Shown piece by piece: positions 1 through 6,853 of a stretch of 24,539 nt of DNA. The position numbers and the translations under genes were made by a program. Origin of the DNA: CAZGSN01 sp964371655 (lineage in GTDB: Bacteria; Desulfobacterota; Binatia; HRBIN30). Every line of letters begins with the position of its first letter. Positions within the stretch are counted from its first letter, which is position 1. Where the stretch lies: contig CAYJOD010000092.1 of NCBI GenBank assembly GCA_964371655.1, positions 1 to 24,539 of the forward strand. The letters run 5' to 3'. The notes under the pieces were generated by a model. The model was given only the letters and a program-made list of their open reading frames with translations. It made no database searches and was not told the DNA's origin.

Positions 1-149
1 CCGGCCGGTACAACCGGCCCTACGCGACTTTATCGACAGTCTCCTCTCCCGCAGGTATTGCGGGAGAGGGAGTGCTTCCGAACGCCGGCGCTGCTTCGGT
101 TGCGGGCGTAGCTCGCGATGGGTCTCTGTAGTGAGTCTCCGGGTGAGAA
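1..149. repeat. Dispersed palindromic repeat (right part), cut by window edge
   Basis: Bases 1-45 match bases 10474-10518 at 43 of 45 positions, so this is a second copy of the compound palindromic element at 10358-10540. Bases 1-23 equal the right arm (CCGG...CCGGCCCTAC) of that element; its left arm would lie outside the window. A second hairpin follows at about 46-70 (CTCTCCCGCA...TGCGGGAGAG). No coding sequence is supported before the ABC ATPase. Confidence 0.75.
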
Positions 150-182
150 GTGCAGGTTAGCCCTTCCCCGCTTCACGTGGCC

Positions 183-1142
183 ATGATCCTCGAAGCTCGC
201 CAGCTGCAGAAGTACTTCCCGGTGAAGACGGGTTGGTTCGGCGTCCCACAGTTCGTTCACGCCGTCGATGGCGTCGACCTTGCCGTCAAGCCCGGCGAGA
301 CGCTGGGTTTGGTGGGTGAGTCGGGGTGCGGCAAGTCGACCCTCGGGCGCCTGCTCTTGCGCTTGCTCGAACCGACCCAGGGCGAGGTGTGGTTCGAGGG
401 CAAGAACCTGAGCTCCCTGAGCCCTGCCGACTTGCGGCGGACGCGGCGCCGGATGCAGATCATCTTCCAGGACCCCTACGGTTCGCTCAACCCGCGCCTG
501 CGCGTCGGCAAGATCGTCAGTGAGGGGATCGAGATCCATGCGCTTGCCACCGGGGCCGAGAAGCGCCGGCGCGTGCATTCGCTCTTGGAAAGGGTGGGCC
601 TGCGAGCCGACGCCTACGATCGTTTTCCACACGAGTTCAGTGGTGGTCAGCGGCAGCGCATCGGCATCGCCCGCGCTCTGGCGGTCGAACCGAGGCTGAT
701 CGTCGCCGACGAACCGGTGTCGGCCTTGGATGTATCGATTCAGGCGCAGATCGTGAACCTGCTGCAGGACCTGCAGCAGGAGATGGGCCTGACGTACGTG
801 TTCATCGCTCACGACCTGCGCGTCGTCGAGCACATCAGTCATCGTGTCGCGATCATGTACCTCGGGCAAATTGTCGAGCTCGCGGACAGCGTCGAGCTCT
901 ACCGCAACCCGCGACACCCCTACACTCGCGCATTGCTGTCGGCGGTTCCGATTCCCGATCCGACGATGCGACGCGAGCGCGTCATCTTACCCGGGGACGT
1001 GCCGAGCCCGATCCTGCCGCCGCCGGGGTGCCGCTTTCATCCACGCTGCCAGTTTGCGGAAGAACGTTGCCGGCGTGAGGTACCGACGCTGCAGACGGGC
1101 GCCAGTGGCCACGCGGTTGCGTGTCACGTCTTCCCTGCTTAG
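183..1142 (+). CDS. Oligopeptide/dipeptide ABC transporter ATP-binding protein (DppF/OppF type)
   Basis: This is the ATPase subunit of a peptide-type ABC importer; it would hydrolyse ATP on the cytoplasmic face to drive uptake of peptides or related solutes. Visible motifs from the ATG at 183: Walker A GESGCGKST (residues 45-53), Q-loop IIFQDPYGSLNP, signature SGGQRQR (153-159), Walker B LIVADEP (172-178), H-loop FIAHDL, and the C-terminal oligopeptide/dipeptide extension with CRFHPRCQFAEERC cysteines. Length (319 aa) suits the OppF/DppF family. A GTG at 150 in the same frame would add 11 residues; I prefer 183 because MILEARQLQKYFPV matches the usual N-terminus, though neither start has a convincing Shine-Dalgarno. 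No permease or partner ATPase is visible; only repeat sequence lies directly upstream. The exact substrate cannot be read from the sequence. Confidence 0.92.
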   Translation: MILEARQLQKYFPVKTGWFGVPQFVHAVDGVDLAVKPGETLGLVGESGCGKSTLGRLLLRLLEPTQGEVWFEGKNLSSLSPADLRRTRRRMQIIFQDPYGSLNPRLRVGKIVSEGIEIHALATGAEKRRRVHSLLERVGLRADAYDRFPHEFSGGQRQRIGIARALAVEPRLIVADEPVSALDVSIQAQIVNLLQDLQQEMGLTYVFIAHDLRVVEHISHRVAIMYLGQIVELADSVELYRNPRHPYTRALLSAVPIPDPTMRRERVILPGDVPSPILPPPGCRFHPRCQFAEERCRREVPTLQTGASGHAVACHVFPA

Positions 1143-1149
1143 TACAGAT

Positions 1150-1262
1150 GCCGGCTTTAAGCTGCGGGCTTCAGACCTCAGGCTTCGGGCTTCAGGAAGG
1201 GATCCCGAGGCCTGAAGTCCGAAGTCTGAAGCCCGAGGTCCGTGGAGGCCCGAGGTCTGTGG
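1150..1262. repeat. Palindromic intergenic repeat (CTGAAGCC/GGCTTCAG family)
   Basis: The gap after the ABC ATPase holds repeated GGCTTCAG on the left and CCTGAAGTC/CTGAAGCCCGAGG on the right, forming an imperfect inverted repeat around GGGATCCC. The same words recur at about 2359-2395, 6413-6468 with 6654-6696, and 7132-7218, so this is a dispersed family confined to gene gaps. It could act as a transcript-end hairpin; no T-tract follows. Confidence 0.6.
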
Positions 1263-1280
1263 CCGGACACTCACGGTTTC

Positions 1281-1289
1281 AAGGAGGAG
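1281..1289 (+). promoter_or_regulatory. Strong Shine-Dalgarno fixing the bactofilin start
   Basis: AAGGAGGAG lies 5 nt upstream of the GTG at 1293. This favours that GTG over the in-frame ATG at 1242, which lies inside repeat sequence. Confidence 0.75.
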
Positions 1290-1292
1290 CAA

Positions 1293-1799
1293 GTGGCATT
1301 TTGGAACAAGAATGACGAAGGGGACCTGCTGCGCGACGTGCCTATCGGGTCGAGCCGAGCGGTCGAAGCGCCCAAGCCAGCGGCCACCGAAGCGCCCGTG
1401 CACACGACGGCCGTGCGCTCCTCCCTGGGTCCGGATACCGCGATCACCGGCAAGCTCAGTTTCTCTGCGCCAACTCGCATCGATGGCAAGCTCAAGGGCG
1501 AGATCCGTGCAACCGACCTTCTCATCATCGGCGAGCAAGCCGTCGTCGAAGGCGCGGTGCGTGCACAGAAGCTCATCCTGTACGGACAAGTGCAGGGCGA
1601 CGTGGTCGGGGTCGACAGCGTCGAGATCATGGTCGGCGGGCGTCTGCGCGGGTCGGTGCAGGCCCCGGTGGTGATCGTGTGCGAAGGTGCCATCCTGGAT
1701 GGGGACTGTAAGATCGTGCCCATCGAGAAGAAGACAACGACTACGGCAACAGCAGCACCGCCTTCGGCACCGGCGCCGAAGGCGAACGTGCGACGCTGA
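1293..1799 (+). CDS. Bactofilin (DUF583 cytoskeletal polymer protein)
   Basis: Bactofilins are small right-handed beta-helix proteins that polymerise without nucleotide at the inner membrane and organise cell-wall synthesis, stalks or chromosome positions. Here, from the GTG at 1293 (168 aa), a short disordered N-terminus (1-41) precedes the bactofilin core at about 42-143. The core shows the expected short repeating hydrophobic/glycine rungs: SFSAPTRIDGKLKGEI, LLIIGEQAVVEGAV, LILYGQVQGDVVG, IMVGGRLRGSVQA and VIVCEGAILDGDC. A Thr/Ala/Pro-rich tail (147-168) ends the protein. The N-terminal FWNK segment resembles the short membrane-targeting motifs of other bactofilins (inference). The DUF3467 gene follows after 28 nt, so the two probably share a transcript. 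Confidence 0.9.
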   Translation: MAFWNKNDEGDLLRDVPIGSSRAVEAPKPAATEAPVHTTAVRSSLGPDTAITGKLSFSAPTRIDGKLKGEIRATDLLIIGEQAVVEGAVRAQKLILYGQVQGDVVGVDSVEIMVGGRLRGSVQAPVVIVCEGAILDGDCKIVPIEKKTTTTATAAPPSAPAPKANVRR

Positions 1800-1827
1800 G
1801 GCGCGCTGCGCCGGGAAAGGAACCGAC

Positions 1828-2145
1828 ATGCCTGACGAGACGAATCCGCCAGCGGGACATCAACATCAGATCCAGATCCAGATCGACCCACAGCACGCCA
1901 ATGGGGTGTACTCGAACCTGATGATGATCAGCCATCGCAAGGAGGAGTTCATCCTCGATTTTCTGTTTGTGCAGCCACAGCGCACGCCGCAGGGGCAATC
2001 GCTCGCCAACTTGCGTTCGCGGGTCGTCACCAGCCCCGAGCACATGAAGCGTATCCTCAAGGCGATCGAAGAAAACATCGGGCGCTACGAAGCCTCCTTC
2101 GGTCCGATTGAGGAAGCGACCGACATGCCGCGCGTGGTGCACTGA
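1828..2145 (+). CDS. DUF3467 family protein
   Basis: A 105-aa soluble protein starting at ATG 1828, with GAAAGGA ending about 6 nt upstream. The sequence matches the DUF3467 pattern: a beta-rich core with YSNLMMISHRKEEFILDFLF (about residues 29-48), then RSRVVTSPEHMKRILKAIEENIGRYEASFG. The family's molecular role is not established. No signal peptide or membrane segment is visible. It sits 28 nt after the bactofilin on the same strand and is probably co-transcribed, which makes a role connected with bactofilin filaments or envelope work possible but unproven. A longer in-frame start at 1687 would overlap the bactofilin with Arg-rich shadow sequence and is rejected. Confidence 0.85.
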   Translation: MPDETNPPAGHQHQIQIQIDPQHANGVYSNLMMISHRKEEFILDFLFVQPQRTPQGQSLANLRSRVVTSPEHMKRILKAIEENIGRYEASFGPIEEATDMPRVVH

Positions 2146-2435
2146 GGCGGCAGCGTGTTGAACAGCGCATCCGGCGCATGCAAGCGGCTTTGAAGGCGCG
2201 CGCCAGGCTTGGACTGTAAACCTGCGCCGCGAGCGTGAGGGAGCGGTGCTGACGTGGAACGCAGCTTCAAGCCTCGGGTCGCAAATCTCAAATCTCAAAT
2301 CTCAAATCTCAGATCTCAGATTTCAGACCGTGCGATCGCATCCGAACCCAGCCGACTGAAGTCCGAGGCCCGAAGCCTAGAGCCTGAAGCCCAGTTGAAG
2401 ACCGGGGTCCCGCGAGCGTCTGACAGACGTGACCC
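2146..2435. repeat. Gene gap with AAATCTC heptamer tandem repeat and GAAGCC repeat
   Basis: At 2283-2324 there are six consecutive heptamers: four exact AAATCTC, then AGATCTC and AGATTTC. At about 2359-2395 the GAAGTCCGAGGCCCGAAGCC words of the palindromic family recur. No ORF with coding character is seen in the gap, and neither CRISPR spacing nor tRNA structure is present. Confidence 0.8.
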
Positions 2436-3779
2436 ATGAAGAATAGGAAACATCCTCCGCTGCTGCCGCCGCTCGCCGTTGCATCGGCACTGATCGCGCT
2501 CGCCGGCTACGTCTATTTGCAGCGCGGCGAATGGACGCCGGCGCGGCCCTCACGCCGGGTGATACCCCGTGCCGCGGCTGCGCCTGCCGCTGGCACCGCC
2601 ACCTCCGAGGAAGGGTCGGAATCTTCGCTCATCTTTCAGTTGAACCAAGAGGCGGTGACTCTGGAGGAGCTGGAAGAGTACCGCTCTGCCGCCGAACAGT
2701 TGGAGGAAGCACGGCAGCTCGCGCCGGACGACGAGGTGCTCAAGCACAACCTGCAATCGGCGTTGTTGAGCTGGGCGACCAGCGAGCTCCTCTCGGGCAA
2801 CTTGGACGAGGCGGAACGTCTCCTGCGGCGCGCGCAAGCCTTGGGTGAGCGCGCCGACACGCTGCGCGTGCTCGGCATTCTCCTGCACCAAAAGCGCGAC
2901 TTCGGCGCTGCCACGGTGGTGTTGGAGCGTGCCCTGCAGCTTCTGCCGCGCGACACTAGCGTGCTCCTCGCGCTTGGCGATTCCTATTTGCAGCTAGAGA
3001 AGCGAGCGCAGGCTTTCGACGTATTGCAGCGGGCTCGCGAGATCGGCGTCGACGCCCCCGGCCTGGGCGGGCTTCTGCAGCGCCTGGGGCGCGAGGTCGA
3101 TGCAGAATGGGACTTCGTGAACCTGCACACACCGCATTTCACCGCCAGTTTTGCCGATTCGGAGGAGCACAGCGGCGTGCGCGTCGTCCTCGACGGCCTC
3201 GAGGAAGCCTATACCAGCGTCGGACAGAAGCTCGGATACTTCCCCGACACCAAGACGTCGGTGGCGTTGTATGCGGAGCAGGATTTCCACACCGCGACAC
3301 TCACTCCCGATTGGGCCGGTGGCGCGTTTGACGGACGCATCAAGGTGCCCCTGCGCGGCCTCAGCGCTGACGACCCGGGATTGGCGCGTTCGCTGCGCCA
3401 TGAATACGCGCACAGCGTAATTGCCGCGATCGCTGGGCTCGCTTGTCCGGTATGGCTCAATGAAGGCGTGGCGGTCTGGGCTGAGGAAGACGTGGAGGGC
3501 GAGCGCGAGCCGTGGGCGCAGGCGACGGTCGCGCGCCTGGGTATGTTTCGCTTCGCCGACCTCGACCGCGCTTTCGTGCGTTTGCCGGGTAATACCGTCG
3601 AGGCCGCCTATGCGCAGAGCTACCTCGTGGTCCGCGCCCTCGTCGATCACTACGGCAACCAGGGTCTGCGCGACTTCCTCGACGCCTTGCACCGCAATCG
3701 TGACCCCGAGCAGGCCCTGGCCGAGCTCTACGGCGATTCGTGGACGGGGCTGCAGGAAGACGTTCTCGCGCGGCGATGA
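2436..3779 (+). CDS. Membrane-anchored TPR protein with gluzincin (peptidase MA-like) domain
   Basis: This 447-aa protein starts with a basic stretch and one hydrophobic segment (about residues 9-28, LLPPLAVASALIALAGYVYL), an uncleaved anchor or signal sequence, so the rest is likely periplasmic. Residues about 65-205 form roughly four TPR units (for example LDEAERLLRRAQALG and FGAATVVLERALQLLP), which usually bind partner proteins. Residues about 225-440 form a peptidase-MA-like metalloprotease domain. HEYAH (H322, E323, H326) supplies two zinc ligands and the catalytic base, and WLNEGVAVW supplies the downstream glutamate (E343) expected as third zinc ligand in gluzincins. All key residues are present, so activity is plausible; the substrate is unknown. 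No Shine-Dalgarno is obvious before ATG 2436. An 8-bp hairpin lies 20 nt after the stop. Confidence 0.85.
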   Translation: MKNRKHPPLLPPLAVASALIALAGYVYLQRGEWTPARPSRRVIPRAAAAPAAGTATSEEGSESSLIFQLNQEAVTLEELEEYRSAAEQLEEARQLAPDDEVLKHNLQSALLSWATSELLSGNLDEAERLLRRAQALGERADTLRVLGILLHQKRDFGAATVVLERALQLLPRDTSVLLALGDSYLQLEKRAQAFDVLQRAREIGVDAPGLGGLLQRLGREVDAEWDFVNLHTPHFTASFADSEEHSGVRVVLDGLEEAYTSVGQKLGYFPDTKTSVALYAEQDFHTATLTPDWAGGAFDGRIKVPLRGLSADDPGLARSLRHEYAHSVIAAIAGLACPVWLNEGVAVWAEEDVEGEREPWAQATVARLGMFRFADLDRAFVRLPGNTVEAAYAQSYLVVRALVDHYGNQGLRDFLDALHRNRDPEQALAELYGDSWTGLQEDVLARR

Positions 3780-3798
3780 GAGATGGGGCGTAGGCGAA

Positions 3799-3830
3799 GC
3801 AGAGGCGGAGGGCTCTGCCTAAGCCTCTGC
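3799..3830 (+). terminator. Possible transcript-end hairpin
   Basis: GCAGAGGC (3799-3806) pairs perfectly with GCCTCTGC (3823-3830) across a 16-nt loop, 20 nt after the peptidase stop. No T-tract follows, so an intrinsic terminator is uncertain. The right arm also forms part of the direct repeat bordering the MITE-like element. Confidence 0.3.
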
Positions 3831-3831
3831 C

Positions 3832-3985
3832 AGCTTTGCCCAACAATTCGGTTCCGGGTTCGGAGTTCCGCCTTTAGGCGGCCTCAGCGGAATGCCAGCG
3901 TTCCAATTGGCACCGCCTAAAGGCGGAACTCCAAACGGTCCGCGTGTTGCTTGCACACGGGCCCGACGAATTGTTGGGCAAAGCC
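3832..3985. mobile_element. MITE-like element, copy 1 (154 bp)
   Basis: The ends are 19-bp terminal inverted repeats: AGCTTTGCCCAACAATTCG at 3832-3850 and its complement at 3967-3985, differing only at the outermost base. They are flanked by 9-bp direct repeats GCCTCTGCC (3823-3831) and GCCTCTGTC (3986-3994), 8 of 9 identical. Inside is a perfect 20-bp inverted repeat (3862-3881 with 3913-3932) built on CCGCCTTTAGGCGG. It carries no ORF, and its organisation matches the element at 5422-5561. A transposase acting in trans would be needed; none is in this window. Confidence 0.75.
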
Positions 3986-4083
3986 GCCTCTGTCTAAGCC
4001 TCTGCCTTCAAACCGAGGCAACTTTGCGCAGTGTGGCACCGGCGGTTGTCTCTTCCCTCGCGTCGCTTTACCCTGCGCCCCAC

Positions 4084-5358
4084 ATGAATCGCGTAATCGC
4101 CCGCTATCACGAGGTCGCGCTCAAGCGTGGCAATCGTCCCGCCTTCGTTTCCCAACTCGTCGAAAACATCGCCGTTGCTTTGCGCGGGACGGGGGTGAAG
4201 CGCGTTCGCTCCGGCGACGGGCGGATCATCATCCACCTGCGCACGGAAGCGGATTGGCGCGAGATCGAGCGACGCCTGCGCTGGGTGTGCGGCGTTGCCA
4301 ACTACTCTTTGGCGCTGCGTAGCGAACGCAACATCGACGAGATCATCGAAACTGCCGTGGCGCTGGCGCAGCAAGGCCCCTTCGCCAGCTTTGCGGTGCG
4401 CACCCGCCGCGGCGACAAGACCTTCCCGCTGTCTTCTCCGGAGATCAACCAGATGGTGGGCGCGGCGATCCAGGCAGCCGGCGGTGCGCGTGTCGATCTC
4501 GATAATCCCGAGCGCGTGATCCACATCGAAGTGGTGCGCGACGAAGCCTTCATCTCTGCCGACCGCATTGCGGGCGTCGGCGGCCTGCCGGTCGGCAGCA
4601 GCGGCACGGTGCTCGCGCTGTTGTCCGGCGGCATCGATTCACCGGTCGCGGCGTGGCGGCTGATGCGCCGCGGCTGCCGCGTCGACTTTGTGCACTTCCA
4701 TGGCGCGCCCTACCAGGACCGCAGCAGTCGCGACAAAGTGATCGAGCTGGCGCGGCTGTTGACGCGCTACCAGCTGCGCTCGCGCCTGCACCTCGTCGCC
4801 TTCGGCGAAATCCAGCGCCAGATCGTCGCCTCCGTGCAGCGCCCGTTTCGTGTGGTGCTCTACCGTCGCATGATGATGCGTATCGCCGAAGCGATCGCAC
4901 TCCGCAGCGGTGCCGAGGCTCTGGTCAGCGGCGAAAGCCTCGGGCAGGTCGCCTCGCAGACTCTGACCAACCTCGCCACCGTCGGCGCGGCGACGGCGCT
5001 GCCGCTGCTGCGGCCGCTCGTCGGCATGGACAAGCAGGAGATCAGCGACCAGGCTCGCAAGCTCGACACCTACGAGATCTCGATTCTGCCCGACGAGGAC
5101 TGCTGCCAGCTCTTCATGCCACGCCACCCCGGGACACGCGTGCGCATCGAAAGTGCTCTCGCCGCGGAGGCGCTGTTCGACGTCCCGGCGCTGGTGCAGC
5201 AAGCCCTCGAAGCCGTGGAGGTCGAGGATTTCCGCTTTCCTCCCGCAACACCGCACTTCAGCAGATCCCGAGGGGCCGAGGCGAATGGAGCCGGAACCGA
5301 ACAAGAAGAAATGGAAAACAGGAAACCGGAAACTGGAGATGGAAAACCGGCTAATTGA
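4084..5358 (+). CDS. thiI: tRNA 4-thiouridine synthase ThiI (short form, no rhodanese domain)
   Basis: ThiI adenylates U8 of tRNA and inserts sulfur to give s4U; in many bacteria it also supports thiamine thiazole synthesis. The start at ATG 4084 gives the classic beginning MNRVIARYHEVALKRGNR of the N-terminal ferredoxin-like domain. A THUMP domain spans about residues 60-165 (VRTRRGDKTFPLSSPEINQMVG and EVVRDEAFISA are typical). The PP-loop ATPase follows with SGGIDS at 181-186, then VDFVHFHGAPYQ, SGESLGQVASQT and RPLVGMDKQEI. At 424 aa it lacks the C-terminal rhodanese extension of the E. coli enzyme, as in Bacillus-type ThiI. The last ~18 residues (from EEMENRKPE) are odd: they are encoded by the left half of a long inverted repeat (5305-5404), so the native stop was probably displaced. 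An in-frame ATG at 3892 lies inside a MITE-like element and is rejected. Confidence 0.93.
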   Translation: MNRVIARYHEVALKRGNRPAFVSQLVENIAVALRGTGVKRVRSGDGRIIIHLRTEADWREIERRLRWVCGVANYSLALRSERNIDEIIETAVALAQQGPFASFAVRTRRGDKTFPLSSPEINQMVGAAIQAAGGARVDLDNPERVIHIEVVRDEAFISADRIAGVGGLPVGSSGTVLALLSGGIDSPVAAWRLMRRGCRVDFVHFHGAPYQDRSSRDKVIELARLLTRYQLRSRLHLVAFGEIQRQIVASVQRPFRVVLYRRMMMRIAEAIALRSGAEALVSGESLGQVASQTLTNLATVGAATALPLLRPLVGMDKQEISDQARKLDTYEISILPDEDCCQLFMPRHPGTRVRIESALAAEALFDVPALVQQALEAVEVEDFRFPPATPHFSRSRGAEANGAGTEQEEMENRKPETGDGKPAN

Positions 5359-5404
5359 CCAGTTTCCGGTTTTCTGTTTTCCGTTTTCGGTTTTCCATTT
5401 CTTC
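5305..5404 (+). repeat. Long inverted repeat spanning the thiI stop codon
   Basis: The left arm begins GAAGAAATGGAAAAC and ends GGAAACTGG (5305-5336). The right arm runs from CCAGTTTCC to CCATTTCTTC (5359-5404) and is its complement, with about 14 extra bases of GGTTTTC-type repeat. The thiI stop TGA (5356-5358) lies in the loop. The RNA would form a long hairpin at the end of thiI, so it may also stop or protect the transcript. Confidence 0.75.
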
Positions 5405-5421
5405 TCCGTGCTGCTCAAGGC

Positions 5422-5561
5422 GGCTTTGCCCGGTAATTCAATACGAGTGGTTGGAGTCCCGCCTTTAGGCGGTCTTCGTCCGCTGATTGAGCGCCTGGCG
5501 CCGGCTGAAGCCGGGACTCCAACCCGCTGCGCCACCGCTGGTGGAATTACCGGGCAAAGCC
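5422..5561. mobile_element. MITE-like element, copy 2 (140 bp) with perfect 9-bp target duplication
   Basis: Perfect 18-bp terminal inverted repeats GGCTTTGCCCGGTAATTC (5422-5439) and its complement (5544-5561) abut perfect 9-bp direct repeats GCTCAAGGC (5413-5421 and 5562-5570). An inner inverted repeat TTGGAGTCCCG/CGGGACTCCAA is present. Bases 5453-5472 match 3862-3881 of copy 1 at 19 of 20 positions. A 9-bp duplication is the kind made by several IS families (for example IS1 and IS4-type); which one mobilised it is unknown. It ends about 35 nt upstream of the crotonase ribosome site. Confidence 0.85.
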
Positions 5562-5609
5562 GCTCAAGGCCTATCCGGTAGGAGGCTAACGTTGCAAAAG
5601 GAGACGCCG

Positions 5610-6410
5610 ATGCCGAAAGTCCTCACCGAGCGCCGCGACCACATTTGGATCATCACCATCAATCGGCCCGAGGTGATGAACTGTGTCGACGGCGAAACCG
5701 CCGCGCTTCTCGAAGACGCTTGGAAGACCTTTCGCGACGAGGATGACCTGTACGTGGCGATCCTCACCGGCAGTGGCGACACCGCTTTCTGCACCGGTGC
5801 CGATCTGAAGAACATCGGCTCTCTCGGTCCCGGCCGCGACGCCAGCTTGCATGCGCGGCGCCGCTTCATCAGCAATGGCCCTGGGTACATGGGGTACAGC
5901 CGGCAGACCGACATCTACAAGCCGATTCTGTGCGCCGTAAACGGCTACGCCTTCGCCGGCGGCCTCGAGCTCGCGTGTCTCGGCGACATGCGCATCGCCA
6001 GCGACAACGCCGAGTTCTGGGTTGCGTGTCGGCGCTGGAACGTACCCCTCGTCGACGGCGGCACACAGCGCCTACCGCGCATCATCGGCATGGGCTGGGC
6101 GATGGAGCTGATCGTTCTCGGCAAGCGCATCGACGCGCGCGAGGCGTATCGGATCGGCCTCGCCAACGAGCTGGTGCCCAAGGGGCAGGCCTTGACTCGC
6201 GCCATCGAGGTGGCGCAGCAGATCTGCGCCTATCCCCAGGGCGCCGTGCGCACCGACAAGGAAGCGGCGCTGCGCGGCTTCGGACGGCCGCTCGAAGAAG
6301 GCCTACGAATCGAATGTGAAGTGGGCCAGACGGCCCTCGCCAGTGCCGATATCAGGGAAGGCACGGTGGCGTTTGCCGAGAAGCGCAAACCAAAGTTTAC
6401 GAACGACTGA
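5610..6410 (+). CDS. Enoyl-CoA hydratase/isomerase (crotonase) family protein
   Basis: A 266-aa crotonase-fold enzyme, acting on a CoA thioester in the cytoplasm. The start at ATG 5610 is set by AAGGAG (5598-5603) with 6-nt spacing. Oxyanion-hole segments are present: FCTGADLKNIG (residues 60-70) and VNGYAFAGGLELA (110-122). GGTQRLPR (150-157) is also conserved. E120 matches the first catalytic glutamate of hydratases (E144 in rat mitochondrial crotonase). An ungapped alignment to that enzyme, recalled from memory, puts C140 at the second glutamate (E164). With one acid missing, this may be an isomerase, a thioesterase-like or another crotonase-superfamily enzyme rather than a true hydratase. 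No fatty-acid oxidation partners are adjacent, so the pathway cannot be named. The gene stands alone between repeat-filled gaps. Confidence 0.88.
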   Translation: MPKVLTERRDHIWIITINRPEVMNCVDGETAALLEDAWKTFRDEDDLYVAILTGSGDTAFCTGADLKNIGSLGPGRDASLHARRRFISNGPGYMGYSRQTDIYKPILCAVNGYAFAGGLELACLGDMRIASDNAEFWVACRRWNVPLVDGGTQRLPRIIGMGWAMELIVLGKRIDAREAYRIGLANELVPKGQALTRAIEVAQQICAYPQGAVRTDKEAALRGFGRPLEEGLRIECEVGQTALASADIREGTVAFAEKRKPKFTND

Positions 6411-6412
6411 GG

Positions 6413-6696
6413 GTGTGAAGAAATCGACCTCGGACTTCAGGGTCCCGAAAGCTGGGGTTCCTCCTGAACCCGAAAACATCAATTGGAACCGCGGATGGAC
6501 ACGGATTCACGCGGATTGCCGGTACTTAGGCTCGGGGACGCAGGCGTCCAAATGTGTTGAGCCAGCGAGGGACCAATCAGCACTTTGCCCAAGCTACTCT
6601 TGCCTCATCCGTGTCCATCGGCGTTCATCCGCGGTTCAACTGTTCTTTTCCGGCTGAAGTCAGAGGCCCGACGCCTGAAGCCCAGACGACGCACTC
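6413..6696. repeat. GAAGAAATC-type dispersed repeat, copy A, split by an insertion
   Basis: Bases 6413-6468 plus 6654-6696 align with the uninterrupted copy at 7132-7218. Shared text runs GTGAAGAAATCSACCTCGG, then CAGGGTCC and TCTCCTGAA-type sequence, then AGAGGCCCGA and CTGAAGCCCAGACGA. The alignment breaks exactly where the 185-bp element at 6469-6653 is inserted. Confidence 0.75.
6469..6653. mobile_element. Inverted-repeat element (185 bp) nested in another repeat
   Basis: The ends are imperfect inverted repeats: CCCGAAAA at the left and TTTTCCGG at the right. Longer internal arms follow: GAACCGCGGATGGACACGGA from 6486 and the related ATCCGTGTCCATCGGCG to GCGGTTC ending at 6637. CTGAA occurs at 6464-6468 and again at 6654-6658, consistent with a 5-bp target duplication. 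There is no ORF of coding character inside. Confidence 0.65.
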
Positions 6697-6703
6697 ACGA
6701 GCG

Positions 6704-6853
6704 CTACGGCGCCGGCGATGGCGTCGGGGTGGGGTCGTACCCACGTGACGCGTCGAGCTGAACCTCTCCTCCACACGCCGCCAGCGAAAAGAAACCGATC
6801 ACCAGCAAGGTGCTCAAAATGGCGCGCCAGTGGTGGCGCTTCATGTGCTTCAT
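6704..6853 (-). CDS. Small predicted lipoprotein
   Basis: A 49-aa ORF reading MKHMKRHHWRAIL, then the hydrophobic STLLVIGFFSLAAC. It has a good lipobox (L-A-A-C, then GG), so the mature product would be a lipidated peptide of about 20 residues ending in PTPTPSPAP. A purine-rich GGGAAGGGAG lies about 8 nt upstream of the chosen ATG (6851-6853). The Pro-Thr tail resembles the linker after the signal peptide of the propeller protein at 21401, so this may be a remnant of a longer secreted protein cut short. No partner gene is adjacent. The lipoprotein signal makes it more credible than a random ORF, but its size leaves doubt. Confidence 0.45.
   Translation of the reverse strand: MKHMKRHHWRAILSTLLVIGFFSLAACGGEVQLDASRGYDPTPTPSPAP

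Noticed and set aside
30..917. Long minus-strand ORF opposite the ABC ATPase
   Set aside because: It is antisense to a gene with all ABC motifs, and its protein shows no recognisable domain.
2283..2324. CRISPR array
   Set aside because: The units are 7-nt contiguous repeats without spacers; no cas genes are present.
3892..4083. N-terminal extension of thiI by 64 codons
   Set aside because: The extension lies inside and just after the MITE-like element, and the ThiI family begins at the ATG 4084 equivalent.
4639..5535. 298-aa minus-strand ORF across thiI
   Set aside because: It is antisense to thiI and its N-terminal part translates repeat sequence.
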